This document shows positions 53,234-62,749 of a DNA stretch of 64,000 nt, piece by piece. The DNA lies in the NCBI GenBank assembly GCA_903937385.1, contig CAIZZF010000013.1, positions 62,001 to 126,000 on the forward strand. The letters are read 5' to 3'. Numbering within the stretch: position 1 is the first letter of the stretch; every line of letters starts with the position of its first letter. The stretch is from an uncultured Holophagaceae bacterium (GTDB lineage Bacteria; Acidobacteriota; Holophagae; Holophagales; Holophagaceae). A program made the translations under genes and the position numbers. The notes beneath the pieces are model-generated. The model saw only the letters and a list, made by a program, of their open reading frames with translations, had not been told where the DNA came from and searched no databases.

Positions 53234-54406
53234 TCAGACGCGCTCGACGGCCATGGCAATGGCGTTGCCGCCGCCCAGGCAGAGGGCCGCGACACCACGC
53301 TGCTGGCCCCGGCGCTCCAGTGCGCTCAGGAGGGTGGCCATCACGCGGGCTCCGCTGGCACCGATGGGGTGGCCCAGGGCCACAGCGCCGCCATGGACGT
53401 TGATGCGGTCCGCTGGCAGCTGCAGCTCGTTCATGGTGGCCACCAGCTGCACGGCGAAGGCCTCGTTGATCTCCCAGAGGTCCACGTCCTGGGTGGCCCA
53501 GCCCACCTTGGCCAGCAGCTTGCGGATGGCCTCCACGGGGGCCATGAGCACCCACTCCGGGGCCAGGCCTGCGGTGGCGGTCCCGAGGATCCGCGCCTGG
53601 ATCTTCAGGCCGTGGGCCTTGGCGTAGTCCTCGGTGGTGACTAGGGCGGCGGCGGCGCCGTCGTTCACGCTGGGGGCGTTGCCGGCGGTGACGGAGCCAT
53701 TCTTCTGGAAGGCCGGCCGCAGCTTGGCCAGGGACTCGGCGGTGGTATCGGCGCGGGGGCTCTCGTCCTCGGTGACGATCAGATCGCCCTTGCGGCCGGG
53801 CACGGCGATGGGCACGATCTCCGCCAGAAAGGCCCCGGACCGGATGGCGGCGATGGCCTTGCGGTGGCTCTCGGCGGCCCAGGCGTCCTGAGTCTCCCGG
53901 CTGATGGCATATTTCTCGGCCACGCGCTCACCCGTGAGGCCCATGTGCTGGTCGGTCATGGCGCACCAGAGCCCGTCCAGGATCATGGCGTCCTTGGCCT
54001 CGGTGTGACCCATGCGGGCGCCCGTGCGGAGCTTGGGCATGAGGTAGGGAGCGTTGGACATGGACTCCATGCCACCCGCCAGCACCACCTCGTGATCGCC
54101 CAGGCGAACGGCATTGGCCGCGAGCTGGATGGCCTTGAGGCCGCTGCCGCAGACTTTGTTGATGGTGAGGGCCGAGCAGCTATCGGCCAGCCCACCGCGC
54201 AGCGCCGCCTGCCGTGCCGGGGCCTGGCCCACGCCCGCGCCCACCACGTTGCCGAAGATGGCCTCGGTGGGGGTCACGCCGGGCACGGCGGCCAGGAGGG
54301 CCTTCACCACCTGGGCCGCCAGATCCGGCGCGGCCAGGGGGGCAAAGGCGCCCTGGAACTTGCCGATGGGGCTGCGGAGGGTGTGCAGGATGACGGCCTG
54401 GGACAT
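53234..54406 (-). CDS. Acetyl-CoA C-acetyltransferase (thiolase)
   Basis: A 390-residue biosynthetic-type thiolase joining two acetyl-CoA or cleaving 3-ketoacyl-CoA. The acyl-enzyme Cys is in [28 protein letters not shown] holds the catalytic His; [11 protein letters not shown] carries the second Cys. NEAFAVQ is also typical. ATG 54406 fits the family start. Whether it works in fatty-acid oxidation, butyrate or acetoacetyl-CoA synthesis cannot be told from context. Upstream 104 bases carry CTGTCAG/CTATCAG repeats. Confidence 0.95.
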   Translation of the reverse strand: MSQAVILHTLRSPIGKFQGAFAPLAAPDLAAQVVKALLAAVPGVTPTEAIFGNVVGAGVGQAPARQAALRGGLADSCSALTINKVCGSGLKAIQLAANAVRLGDHEVVLAGGMESMSNAPYLMPKLRTGARMGHTEAKDAMILDGLWCAMTDQHMGLTGERVAEKYAISRETQDAWAAESHRKAIAAIRSGAFLAEIVPIAVPGRKGDLIVTEDESPRADTTAESLAKLRPAFQKNGSVTAGNAPSVNDGAAAALVTTEDYAKAHGLKIQARILGTATAGLAPEWVLMAPVEAIRKLLAKVGWATQDVDLWEINEAFAVQLVATMNELQLPADRINVHGGAVALGHPIGASGARVMATLLSALERRGQQRGVAALCLGGGNAIAMAVERV

Positions 54407-54430
54407 GGGGGCTCCGGGGTTGGCTAGCAG

Positions 54431-54485
54431 CTGTCAGCTGTCAGCGGTCTTGGGAAGGGGCTATCAGCTATCAGCTGTCAGTTAT
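54431..54485. repeat. CTGTCAG/CTATCAG direct repeats between divIVA-type and thiolase genes
   Basis: Contains two CTGTCAG units near 54431-54444 and a run CTATCAGCTATCAGCTGTCAG at 54461-54481. GGCTATCAGCTATCAGC (54459-54475) is identical to 18957-18973. It lies between two minus-strand genes. Confidence 0.65.
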
Positions 54486-54510
54486 AAAAAGAAAAGGAAG
54501 GGCGCAAGAA

Positions 54511-55035
54511 TTACTGGTCGGCGGGGTCGTCGAGGGCGCTGATGTCGAGGTGCTCGAGGTTGAGGGTGGGCGAGGCGGCCACGTAGAGGTCCGGGGCCTC
54601 TTCCTGCAGGTGCCGACGGGTGCGGTCCATGAGGGACTCGACCTCCCGGAGGAACTGGAGGCGCTCCATCTTCAGGCTGCGCAGCTGGACCTGCAGCTCC
54701 ACCACGTGCTGCTGGGCCTCGCGGATGATCTCATCGGCCTTGAACTGGGCCTCGCGGATGATCAGATCCCGCTCCCGGCTGGCGCCCTCCAGGACGTCCT
54801 CCCGGGTGCGCTGGGCCTGCAGCAGAGTCTCCCGGAAGATCCGGTCCTGGTCCTGGTACTGGCGGAGCCGCTCCCGGTTGTCGAGGATCTCTTCCTTGGC
54901 CTTCTGGTTCTCGGCAAGGAGCTCCTCCCACTCGCCCGCCACCTCGTGCAGGAAGGTGCGGACTTCAGACTCCTCCAGGCCTCGGAAGACCTTTTCGAAC
55001 TCCCGGCGCTGGATGTCGAGCGGGGTGAACTTCAT
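54511..55035 (-). CDS. DivIVA-domain coiled-coil protein
   Basis: A 174-residue cytoplasmic protein. Residues 1-35 (FTPLDIQRREFEKVFRGLEE, then SEVRTFLHEV) match the DivIVA membrane-curvature-binding N-terminus. A continuous coiled coil spans about 30-145, and a short acidic tail follows. DivIVA proteins mark cell poles or division sites and recruit partners. The upstream neighbour is a YggT protein (13-base gap), a pairing also seen in division clusters of Gram-positive bacteria and cyanobacteria (ylmG-divIVA). The specific role here is unknown. Confidence 0.85.
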   Translation of the reverse strand: MKFTPLDIQRREFEKVFRGLEESEVRTFLHEVAGEWEELLAENQKAKEEILDNRERLRQYQDQDRIFRETLLQAQRTREDVLEGASRERDLIIREAQFKADEIIREAQQHVVELQVQLRSLKMERLQFLREVESLMDRTRRHLQEEAPDLYVAASPTLNLEHLDISALDDPADQ

Positions 55036-55048
55036 GGCGCACCTCCAG

Positions 55049-55306
55049 TCAGGAGAACATGGCCTGTTCCAGGACCCTCTGGACCAACCACAGCAGTATC
55101 AGCGCGATGAAGATGTCCAGGCTGACCCCGCCGATGGCAGGGACGATGGCCCTGATGGGGTGTAGCACGGGATCCGTGATCTGGTGCAGCAGACGCACCC
55201 AGCGGTTCCTGGGATCGACGGGAAACCAGGAGATCAGGGCCGTGGCGATGAGCAGCCAACTCAGAACGGTCAGGGCGTAGTGGGCGATGCGAAACAGCAG
55301 AGGCAT
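55049..55306 (-). CDS. YggT family membrane protein
   Basis: An 85-residue inner-membrane protein with two helices (about 6-26 and 62-82). The signature SWFPVDPRNRWVRLLHQITD (positions 26-45) and DPVLHPIRAIVPAIGG sits between them. YggT/YlmG proteins are linked to cell division or nucleoid placement and osmotic tolerance. It is likely cotranscribed with the divIVA-type gene, which starts 13 bases downstream, and it is divergent from bshA. Confidence 0.92.
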   Translation of the reverse strand: MPLLFRIAHYALTVLSWLLIATALISWFPVDPRNRWVRLLHQITDPVLHPIRAIVPAIGGVSLDIFIALILLWLVQRVLEQAMFS

Positions 55307-55356
55307 GGGCAGGATCCCGGGAATCCGATCATGATAACGGGGAGTGAGGCTTCTAC

Positions 55357-56463
55357 ATGCGGATCGGTATTTCCTGCTACAGCACCTTCGGAGGCTCCGG
55401 CGTCGTCGCCACGGAGGTGGGCAAGGCCCTGGCGGCCCGGGGCCACGAGATCCACATCCTCAGCCCCAGCCTGCCGCCCCGGCTGGTGGGCTTCGAGGAC
55501 CGCATCAACTTCCATGAAGTCAGGGCTTCACCCTACCCCCTGTTCGAGGATGCCCCCTACTCCATCGCCCTGGGCTCCAAGATGGCCGATGTGGCCGATC
55601 ACTACGGCCTGGACATCCTCCACGCCCATTACGCCATCCCCCACGCCATGGCCGCCCTCCTGGCCCGCATGGCCATCCCCCGATTGAAGGTGGTGACCAC
55701 CCTCCACGGCACGGACATCACCGTGGTCGGCAGCGATCCCAGCTACCTGCCCATGGTCCGCATGGCCATCCGGGAGAGTGACGGCGTCACCGCCGTTTCC
55801 GAGTATCTGCGCCAGGAGACCCTGAGCACCTTCGGGGTCGACCGGGCGATCGATGTCATCGGCAACTTCGTGGAGCCCCCGGGCCCCGAGCACCCGGACT
55901 GCCGGGCCTGGCTGGCCCCCAAGGCCGCCTTCGTGCTCACCCACATCTCGAACTTCCGCCCGGTAAAGCGCGTCCTGGACGTACTCAAGATCTTTGAGCG
56001 GGTCCGTACCGAGGTCCCGGTCCGTCTGGTGATGGTGGGGGATGGCCCAGACCGCCTGGAGGCGGAAGCCTACTGCCGGGACCATGGCTTCGCCAGCGAG
56101 GTGCGCTTCACGGGCAAACAGCTGGACATCGGTACCGTGCTGAACTGCTCGGACCTCTTCCTGCTACCCAGCGCCACCGAGAGCTTCGGCCTGGCGGCCC
56201 TGGAGGCCATGGGCCACCGCGTGCCCGTCATCACCAGCCGGGTGGGGGGACTGCCGGAGGTGGTGCGCCACGGCATCGACGGCTACCTCGAGCCCGTCGG
56301 CGATGTGGAGGCCATGGCGGCCGACGCGGTGAAGCTGCTGCGGGACGAGGCGCTGCGCCTGCGCATGGGCGACTCTGCCCGGGAGCGCGCCCTGGACACC
56401 TTTGCAGAGGGCCCCATCGTGGATCAGTACGAGGCCCTGTATCGGCGGGTGCTGGAACGCTAA
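55357..56463 (+). CDS. bshA: N-acetyl-alpha-D-glucosaminyl L-malate synthase (bacillithiol synthesis)
   Basis: GT4 glycosyltransferase that adds GlcNAc from UDP-GlcNAc to L-malate, first step to bacillithiol. 368 residues. The N-terminal [19 protein letters not shown] and [14 protein letters not shown] are BshA-specific; [43 protein letters not shown] and GLPEVV match the family. ATG 55357 aligns with the known N-terminus. bshB and bshC are not in the window. A related GT4 enzyme with another acceptor is a smaller possibility. Confidence 0.9.
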   Translation: MRIGISCYSTFGGSGVVATEVGKALAARGHEIHILSPSLPPRLVGFEDRINFHEVRASPYPLFEDAPYSIALGSKMADVADHYGLDILHAHYAIPHAMAALLARMAIPRLKVVTTLHGTDITVVGSDPSYLPMVRMAIRESDGVTAVSEYLRQETLSTFGVDRAIDVIGNFVEPPGPEHPDCRAWLAPKAAFVLTHISNFRPVKRVLDVLKIFERVRTEVPVRLVMVGDGPDRLEAEAYCRDHGFASEVRFTGKQLDIGTVLNCSDLFLLPSATESFGLAALEAMGHRVPVITSRVGGLPEVVRHGIDGYLEPVGDVEAMAADAVKLLRDEALRLRMGDSARERALDTFAEGPIVDQYEALYRRVLER

Positions 56464-56746
56464 GAGGGCCTCTCCTCGGCTTCGCTTCCCGCTGGTGAAT
56501 CTTTGCTGCGCCGCTGCTCCGCGGCCTGCCGCTGGCAGCTGGGGCAGTGGCCCCGGCAGTCCGGCCCGCAGCCCGCGCCTGGCTGGGTGGGCTGGGGCGG
56601 GGCAGGGGGCTTCGCGCCGGAAGGAGGCATACCTGATCATCTCACGGGCTTGCGCACTGGACGCCAAGCCTAAACCCTAAGCAATCAAGCGTATGGTGAA
56701 CTTCAAGCTGGATGCCGAAACTCATGGGATAGGAGATCCCCCGGTC

Positions 56747-56962
56747 ATGTCCACGCTCACGCTCTCGGATGAACGCAAACCTCAGGGCTCGCTCCGGTAT
56801 CTCTTCATGAACGTGGAAGATCTGGCCCGCATGGCCTGGGGCAGCGTCTTTGGCCAGGACGAGTGCACCAAGGATGACTTCGTGCCCCACCAGGAGCGTG
56901 AGTTGCAGCCCCCACCGGAAATCTGGCTGCCGCGGTCCAGCCGCAGCCGCCTGGATAGCTAG
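56747..56962 (+). CDS. Small hypothetical protein
   Basis: A 71-residue polar protein (ATG 56747, AGGAG 11 bases upstream; an in-frame ATG at 56693 would add 18 residues). The pattern RYLFMNVEDLARMAWGSVFG looks like one amphipathic helix, followed by acidic and Pro-rich stretches and an Arg/Ser tail. No family is recognised. Codon use (high GC at third positions) resembles real genes here. It stands alone between bshA and a tRNA; in the 283 bases before it I see no supported feature. Confidence 0.5.
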   Translation: MSTLTLSDERKPQGSLRYLFMNVEDLARMAWGSVFGQDECTKDDFVPHQERELQPPPEIWLPRSSRSRLDS

Positions 56963-57005
56963 CCCCTGCTTCTCGGCGGTTCGAGCCCGCCTCCTCTTCA
57001 GTCCA

Positions 57006-57041
57006 CCAATGAAAAGGGGCCCGAGGGCCCCTTTTCATTGG
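57006..57041. terminator. Perfect palindrome at the tRNA-Met 3' end
   Basis: 17-bp arms (57006-57022 with 57025-57041) and a 2-base centre. On the minus strand it starts with the encoded CCA of tRNA-Met and continues through GGGGCCC to TTTTCATTGG. It probably terminates the tRNA transcript and possibly the small plus-strand gene. Confidence 0.75.
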
Positions 57042-57115
57042 TGGCTGGAGGCGGACTCGAACCGCCGACCTGCGGATTATGAGACCGCTGCTCTAACCAG
57101 CTGAGCTACCCAGCC
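57039..57115 (-). tRNA. tRNA-Met (anticodon CAT, probably elongator)
   Basis: A 77-nt cloverleaf: acceptor GGCTGGG pairs with TCCAGCC (one G-U), D-arm TAGCTCAGCTGGTTAGAGCA, anticodon loop CTCATAA, T-arm GGCGGTTCGAGTCCGCC, discriminator A and encoded CCA. The loop and acceptor resemble elongator Met; an Ile tRNA with lysidine-modified CAT cannot be fully excluded. Confidence 0.92.
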
Positions 57116-57175
57116 ACGAAGGGACAGTCTAGCGGGGGCGCGGGTCTTCGTCCACTTGTGAGTTTGCGGGCGGCC

Positions 57176-59308
57176 CTACTCGAAACGGTCCTCGAGGCGC
57201 TCGGCGGTGTGCTCAACCTGGATGGGGGAGCCGTCCTTGTCGAGGCCGCCGCGGATCTGCATGACACAGCCGGGGCAGTCCATGACCACCTTGTCGGCAC
57301 CGGTGTCCTTGATGTTCTTGAGCTTGCGCTCCAGGATCGGGGCCGAGATCTCGGGCAGCTTCAGGGAGTAGGAGCCCGCCATGCCGCAGCAGGTGTCGCA
57401 CTCGTACATCTCGGCGATCTCATGGCCGGCCTTCTGGAGCAGCTCGCGCGGCTCGTCGGTGGCCTTGAGGGTGCGCTTCAGGTGGCAGGAGTCGTGGTAG
57501 GTGATCTTGCCGAGGTGCTGGCCTTCCTTGAAGGTGAGCCGCCCCTCGTCCACCAGCTTCTTGACCAGGCTGGAGAAGTCGATGGTGCGGTCGGAGAGGC
57601 GCTGGGCCTCGCCCAGGGCGTCGGTGATGCCCAGGGTCTTAAAGGTGTCGAGGAAGTCGTGTTTCAGCGCCACGGTGCAGGTGGGGCAGGCCGAGACCAC
57701 GTAGGTGGCGTCGGTCTCCAGCAGGGCCTTGATGTTGTCCCGGGCGTTCTGGGCGGCGACCTCATAGGCGCCGCTGTAGCGCGCCGGGGCGCCACAGCAG
57801 GTCTGGTCCTCAGGGAAGACGACCTCGATGCCGGCCTTGTTGAGGATCTTGACCAGGGCCGTGCCGGTCTCGGGATAGGCGAAGTCGATGAGGCAGCCAG
57901 CGTAGAAGACGACCTTCTCGGCCTGCTTGGGCTGAGCGATGGCCTTGATCTTGTCCCGGAAGGGCTCGGGAGCGATGGCGGGCAGGCTGCGGAAGTCCGT
58001 CATGTCCGACAGGAACAGGGGCAGGTGGCGGATGAAGCGGCCCTGCTTGAAGGGCTTCTGGGTCACCGAGGCCATGCGCAGCATGGAGTGGAACAGGCGC
58101 CGGTTGTTCACCACGCCGAAGATGGCCTTCATGGCCAGGGACTGGCCCTGCTCGACCACCAGGCGCCGCCGCAGCTCCAGGATGAGCCCGGGAATATCGA
58201 TCTTGCCCGGGCACACGGGGACGCAGCTGCCGCACTGGATGCACAGGCCCTGGATGTCCTCGGACTTCTTTAGCTCATCAAACCAGGCCGTGAGGATGGT
58301 GCCGATACCGCCGGTGTAGGTCTTGCCGAAGACGTGGCCGCCCACCAGCCGGAACACGGGGCAGACGTTGAGGCAGGTGGCGCAGCGGATGCACTGGAGG
58401 GCCTCCTTGAACTTAGGGTCCTTGACCATGTCCGACCGGTGGTTGTCCATGAGGATGATGTGCAGGTCCTTGGGCGAGCCATCGGTGTTGGGCACCTGAC
58501 CCGAGAGCATGGACACGTAGCTGGTGAGCAGCTGGCCCGTGGCGCTGCGGGGCAGGGCGGTGAGGATGGGGTCGATGTCAGCGACCTGGGCGACGAGCTT
58601 CTCGATGCCCACGATGGCCACGTGGATGCGGGGCAGGGTGGTCACCAGGCGGGCGTTGCCCTCATTGGTGATGATGACCAGGCTGCCGGTCTCGGCCACG
58701 GCGATGTTGGCGCCGGTGATGCCCATGTCCGCGGCCAGGAACTTGGGGCGCAGCTTGCCCCGGGCGAACTTCACCAGCTTGGGGATGTCTGGCGCCTGGC
58801 CAGCTTCCACTTCCTGGCTGAAAACCTCGGCGACCTCCTCCTTGGTCATGTGGATGGCGGGCATCACCATGTGTGACGGGGTCTGGTGGGCCAGCTGGAT
58901 GATCCACTCGCCCAGGTCCGTCTCGTCCACCTGGATGCCGGCCTGCTCAAAGGCCTTGTTCAGGTGGATCTCCTCCGAAGCCATGGACTTGGACTTCACC
59001 ACGGCCTGGACGTTCTGGGCCTTGGCCAGGTCCAGGATGTAGCGCTTCACCTCGGCGGGGTCCGAGGTGCGGAAGACCTTGGCGCCGCGCCGCTCGGCGT
59101 TGGCCTTGAACTGCTCGGCCAGCTCCTCGAAGCGGGAGGAGGCATTGCCCTTGACCTCGGCGATGCGGTCGCGCACGGCCTCGAAGTCGATGCCCTCGTA
59201 GGCCTTGGCGCGGCTGATGCGGTAGGCCTCGGAGAAGCGGCCCAGGGCCCCGGTCAGGTTGGGGTTGTGCAGCGCGGTCTCAATGGAGTCCTTGAACTCG
59301 GTGGTCAT
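57176..59308 (-). CDS. LutB-LutA fusion, L-lactate oxidation iron-sulfur protein
   Basis: A 710-residue fusion. Residues 1-310 form a LUD domain (AETGSLVIITNEGNARLV). Then come two 4Fe-4S ferredoxin motifs (CIRCATCLNVCP and CIQCGSCVPVCPGK). From about 450 on there is a LutA-like half with two CCG domains (FYAGCLIDF..CCGAPARYSG and YHDSCHLKR..CCGMAGSYSLK). LutA/LutB (LldE/LldF) are normally separate; with LutC they oxidise L-lactate to pyruvate in Bacillus and Shewanella. It overlaps lutC by four bases and lies downstream of a D-lactate dehydrogenase and lactate permease. Electron acceptor unknown, presumably the quinone pool. Confidence 0.92.
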   Translation of the reverse strand: MTTEFKDSIETALHNPNLTGALGRFSEAYRISRAKAYEGIDFEAVRDRIAEVKGNASSRFEELAEQFKANAERRGAKVFRTSDPAEVKRYILDLAKAQNVQAVVKSKSMASEEIHLNKAFEQAGIQVDETDLGEWIIQLAHQTPSHMVMPAIHMTKEEVAEVFSQEVEAGQAPDIPKLVKFARGKLRPKFLAADMGITGANIAVAETGSLVIITNEGNARLVTTLPRIHVAIVGIEKLVAQVADIDPILTALPRSATGQLLTSYVSMLSGQVPNTDGSPKDLHIILMDNHRSDMVKDPKFKEALQCIRCATCLNVCPVFRLVGGHVFGKTYTGGIGTILTAWFDELKKSEDIQGLCIQCGSCVPVCPGKIDIPGLILELRRRLVVEQGQSLAMKAIFGVVNNRRLFHSMLRMASVTQKPFKQGRFIRHLPLFLSDMTDFRSLPAIAPEPFRDKIKAIAQPKQAEKVVFYAGCLIDFAYPETGTALVKILNKAGIEVVFPEDQTCCGAPARYSGAYEVAAQNARDNIKALLETDATYVVSACPTCTVALKHDFLDTFKTLGITDALGEAQRLSDRTIDFSSLVKKLVDEGRLTFKEGQHLGKITYHDSCHLKRTLKATDEPRELLQKAGHEIAEMYECDTCCGMAGSYSLKLPEISAPILERKLKNIKDTGADKVVMDCPGCVMQIRGGLDKDGSPIQVEHTAERLEDRFE

Positions 59309-59868
59309 GCGGTCACCTTCTCGAAGTCGTCCACCACCACCACGATCAGCCGCTCGGGTCCGTGGACGCCGATGGTGAGCACCCGCTCGATGTCAGCGGT
59401 CCGGCTGGGGCCGGTGATGAAGGCGATGTAGTTGATCTGCTCGGGCTGCAGGCGCTGGAGGACGCTGTTGAAGTCCGCCAAGATGCGCTCGGTGCCTATT
59501 ACCGCGAGGTGGATCGGGGGCAGGGTCGAGACCAGCCGCTTCTCCACGGCCGTGGCGTCCTGGACCAGGGTGCCGGTTCCGGCGATGGCCCAGTCCAGCT
59601 GGCTGATGCCCACCTTGGCGACGGCGGCGGCTTCGCGGGTGACCTCGAAGCTGACCCCCGGCACCTGGCTGGCCACGTGCGCGGACCCGATGCCCTCCAG
59701 GAAGCTGCCCTCAACCCAGACGGCCCCGGAGCCGGGCGTCTCGGAGACGCCCACCTCCCGGAGGAAGCCCTCGATGAAGGCCAGGGCCTCGTGCCGGCTG
59801 GCGAATCGGTGGACTTCCGCGCTGACGGCGGCGGCGCGGGTTTCGAAGGCTTCAAAGGTGGTGCTCAT
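59305..59868 (-). CDS. lutC: LUD-domain protein LutC/LldG
   Basis: A 187-residue LUD-domain subunit of the L-lactate oxidation complex. GISQLDWAIAGTGTLVQDATAVEKRLVS is split across the conserved central strands; STLPPIHLAVIGTERIL and FITGPSRTADIERVLTIGVHGPE are the signature region near the C-terminus. It starts 10 bases after the D-lactate dehydrogenase stop and overlaps the LutBA gene by four bases, so all three are likely one transcript. Confidence 0.92.
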   Translation of the reverse strand: MSTTFEAFETRAAAVSAEVHRFASRHEALAFIEGFLREVGVSETPGSGAVWVEGSFLEGIGSAHVASQVPGVSFEVTREAAAVAKVGISQLDWAIAGTGTLVQDATAVEKRLVSTLPPIHLAVIGTERILADFNSVLQRLQPEQINYIAFITGPSRTADIERVLTIGVHGPERLIVVVVDDFEKVTA

Positions 59869-59878
59869 GGACTCTCCC

Positions 59879-62719
59879 CTAACGGGTGGCGGATTCCAGC
59901 AGGTACAGGAAGCTCCGGTAGACCTGGCCCGTGGAGCGGGTCAGACCCACCTCGCAGGTGCGGCTGCTGGCGAAGTGGCCGTCGAAGCTCTGGGACTGCA
60001 CTTCCCGGGCCTCGTGCTTGGTGGCCGAGGCGGTCAGCTCCGGGTGGGTGAAGCCGCGGTCGCCCGCGAAGCCGCAGCAGCCCGCGTCCCGGGGCACCAC
60101 CACCTTGTCGGCGCAGGCCTTGGCCACGCCTTCCAGCGCGGGCAGCAGGTTCATCTTGGTGACGGAACAGACCGGATGCAGCACCACAGAGCCGAGCTTG
60201 CGCTTCACCTCCAGCTTGGGCAGCAGCACCTCGTAGGCGAAGGCCGTGCTGTCGATGATCTTGAGCTGGTCGAACCTGGTCTGGTTCTCGGGCGTCAGGT
60301 AGGCCCGGCTGCTCAGCACCCCGTAGGTGCAGGGACTGGTGTCCATGACCACGGGCAGGCGGCCGCTCTGGCTCCACTCCCAGAACTTCTCGATGGCGTG
60401 GTTGATGGTGTAGCGATGGGCCTCGTCGAAGCCCTTGGAGCTGAAGGGGACGCCGCAGCAGGTGCCTTCCACATCGAAGGGGATGTGCACCGGGTGACCG
60501 GCGCGGGCGGCAACGTTGACCAGGGCTTCCACCAGACTCAGGTCCTCGGGCTCCCCGGGGAGGTGGCCCATCATGCGGGAGATGCAGGCGGGGAAGTAGA
60601 TGGCCGCGGCGCCCTCGAGGTTGGTGCTGGGCAGGGGGGCCTTGGCGGCCTTGGGCATCTCCGGGCTCCAGAGGTGCGAGGAGCCAAAGGACTTCATGAC
60701 CCGGGTCAGGAAGGGCATGGCCCGGTCGCCGAAGAGGGACTGGACCGTGTGGCCCGCCCGCAGGGCCACACGCATGACCGGCTCCACCGTGGCGAAGTTG
60801 CGGGCCACGGAGAGGGCGATCTTCTGGGCGCGGCGGCTGTGGCTGGCCCGGCGGAAGCGCTTGGTCAGCTGGCCCGTGTCGATGCTGACGGGGCAGGCGG
60901 TGGCGCAGAGGCCGTCCGCGGCGCAGGTCTCCAGGGCCATGTAGGGGAAGGCCTCCTGGAGCGAGGCCAGCAGGGCCGGGTTCTCCTTGTTGCCTTCCAG
61001 GCGGGCGATCTCGCGGCGCACCACGATGCGCTGGCGGGGCGTGAGGGTGAGCTCGCGGCTGGGGCACTTGGGCTCGCAGTAGCCGCACTCGATGCACTTG
61101 TCGACTTCCTCCTCCACGCCGGGCATGGGCTTGAGGTCGGCCAGGTGGCAGTTGGGATCGGCGTTGAGGATGACGCCCGGGTTCAGCAGGCGCTGGGGAT
61201 CCACCAGGTTCTTGAGCTGCTCCATGACGGCCTTGGCCTCGGGGCCCCACTCGGCCTCCACGAAGGGCGCCATGTTGCGGCCCGTGCCGTGCTCGGCCTT
61301 GAGGGCGCCGTCATACTTCTTCACCACCAGCTCCACCACGTCGTCGATGAACCGCGCGTAGCGGTCCACCTCGGCCTGGTTGTTGAAGGACTGGGTGATG
61401 ACGAAGTGGAGGTTACCGTCCTTGGCGTGGCCGAAGAGGATGGCTTCGTCGTAGCCGTGCTTGGCGAAGAGCTTGGTGAGGTCCACGGAGGCGTCGGCCA
61501 GGCTGGCGATGGGGAAGGCCACATCCTCGATGAGCACCGTGGTGCCGCGCTTGCGGACCGCGCCCACGGAGGGGAAGGTGCCCGAGCGGATCTTCCACAT
61601 GAGGGCCTGCTCCACGGGGTCGTGGGTGAAGCGGGCGGGCTCCAGCAGGTCCAGGCTGGCGGCCGAGGAGACGGCCAGGCGCTCCAGCTCGGCGCGAACG
61701 GACTCGTCGGGGCCGTGAAACTCCACCAGCAGGGCCGCGGCGGCGGGGGGCAGGGTCTTGATGCTGGCGGGGCTGCCGGCCTGGTTCTCGACCGAGCGCA
61801 GGGAGGCGCGATCCAGCAGCTCCAGGGCCGCGGCGCCGGCATCGCGCAGGGGGATGATGGCCGCGCAGGCCGCATGCAGGTCGGGGAACATCAGGAAGCC
61901 GGTGACCTTCACGGGCAGATCGGGCACGGAGTTCAGCACCGCCTCCGCGATGAAAGCCAGGGTGCCCTCGGAGCCCACCAGCACGTTCCGGAAGATGTCC
62001 ACGGGCCGGTCAAAGTCGATGAAAGCGTTCAGCGAGTATCCCGTGGTGTTCTTGGTCAGATACTTGGACCGGATGCGCTGGGCCAGGGCGGGGTTGCCCA
62101 GGAGGTCCGCCTTCAGCTTGAGCAGGCCCTCGGCCAGGGCGGGCTCGGCGGCGCGGAAGCGCTCGTCGGCATCAGGCGCGCCGGTGTCGATGACCGTGCC
62201 AGAGGGCAGCACGAAGGTGAGGGACTCCAGCGTGTGGTAGGCGTTCTGCGCGACGCCGCAGCACATGCCGCTGCTGTTGTTGGAGAGGATGCCGCCCACG
62301 GTGCAGGTGTTGATGGACGCGGGGTCGGGGCCCATCTTGGCGCGGTAGCCCTTGAGGGCGTGGTTCACGTGGGCGCCGATGACGCCGGGCTGCACCTTGA
62401 CCTTGGCGCCGCCCTCGAGGACCTTGATGCCCCGCCAGTTGCGGGCCACTTCCACCAGGATGCCGTCCGAGATGGACTGTCCCGAGAGGCTGGTGCCGGC
62501 GGCGCGGAAGGTCATGGGGATCTGGCGCTCATGACTCAGCCGGAACAGGGCCTGCACGTCCTCGATGCTGCCGGCGAAGGCCACCGCCTTGGGGATCAGC
62601 CGGTAGAAGCCGGCATCCGACGCGAAAGCGATGAGGTCCACGGGCCGGTCCAGGACGCGGTCCTGGCCCACGATGGCGGAAAGGGAGTCACGGAGGGAGG
62701 TGGCTGTTTCGGTGGTCAT
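59879..62719 (-). CDS. FAD/iron-sulfur D-lactate dehydrogenase (Dld-II type)
   Basis: About 946 residues. Residues 1-500 are a GlcD-like FAD-linked oxidase (RAAGTSLSGQS, GGILSNNSSGMCCG, VGSEGTLAFI, HAKDGNLHFV). Then follow 4Fe-4S motifs (CIECGYCEPKCPS and CAADGLCATACPV) and a GlpC-like half with CCG domains (GTCCGVPFSSKG, PVCS, GCCGFAGDRGF). This matches the quinone-linked D-lactate dehydrogenase Dld-II of Shewanella. ATG 62719 has AGGA eight bases upstream; ATG 62728 is an alternative. It sits between the lactate permease and lutC, an order close to the Shewanella lactate locus. Confidence 0.92.
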   Translation of the reverse strand: MTTETATSLRDSLSAIVGQDRVLDRPVDLIAFASDAGFYRLIPKAVAFAGSIEDVQALFRLSHERQIPMTFRAAGTSLSGQSISDGILVEVARNWRGIKVLEGGAKVKVQPGVIGAHVNHALKGYRAKMGPDPASINTCTVGGILSNNSSGMCCGVAQNAYHTLESLTFVLPSGTVIDTGAPDADERFRAAEPALAEGLLKLKADLLGNPALAQRIRSKYLTKNTTGYSLNAFIDFDRPVDIFRNVLVGSEGTLAFIAEAVLNSVPDLPVKVTGFLMFPDLHAACAAIIPLRDAGAAALELLDRASLRSVENQAGSPASIKTLPPAAAALLVEFHGPDESVRAELERLAVSSAASLDLLEPARFTHDPVEQALMWKIRSGTFPSVGAVRKRGTTVLIEDVAFPIASLADASVDLTKLFAKHGYDEAILFGHAKDGNLHFVITQSFNNQAEVDRYARFIDDVVELVVKKYDGALKAEHGTGRNMAPFVEAEWGPEAKAVMEQLKNLVDPQRLLNPGVILNADPNCHLADLKPMPGVEEEVDKCIECGYCEPKCPSRELTLTPRQRIVVRREIARLEGNKENPALLASLQEAFPYMALETCAADGLCATACPVSIDTGQLTKRFRRASHSRRAQKIALSVARNFATVEPVMRVALRAGHTVQSLFGDRAMPFLTRVMKSFGSSHLWSPEMPKAAKAPLPSTNLEGAAAIYFPACISRMMGHLPGEPEDLSLVEALVNVAARAGHPVHIPFDVEGTCCGVPFSSKGFDEAHRYTINHAIEKFWEWSQSGRLPVVMDTSPCTYGVLSSRAYLTPENQTRFDQLKIIDSTAFAYEVLLPKLEVKRKLGSVVLHPVCSVTKMNLLPALEGVAKACADKVVVPRDAGCCGFAGDRGFTHPELTASATKHEAREVQSQSFDGHFASSRTCEVGLTRSTGQVYRSFLYLLESATR

Positions 62720-62749
62720 GGGAGGCATCCTGGCCCCGGGCTGGGGCAG

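Noticed and set aside
56464-56746. Small ORFs in the gap after bshA on either strand
   Set aside because: Ala/Gly/Pro-rich translations without ribosome sites or recognisable pattern; the gap holds nothing I can support.
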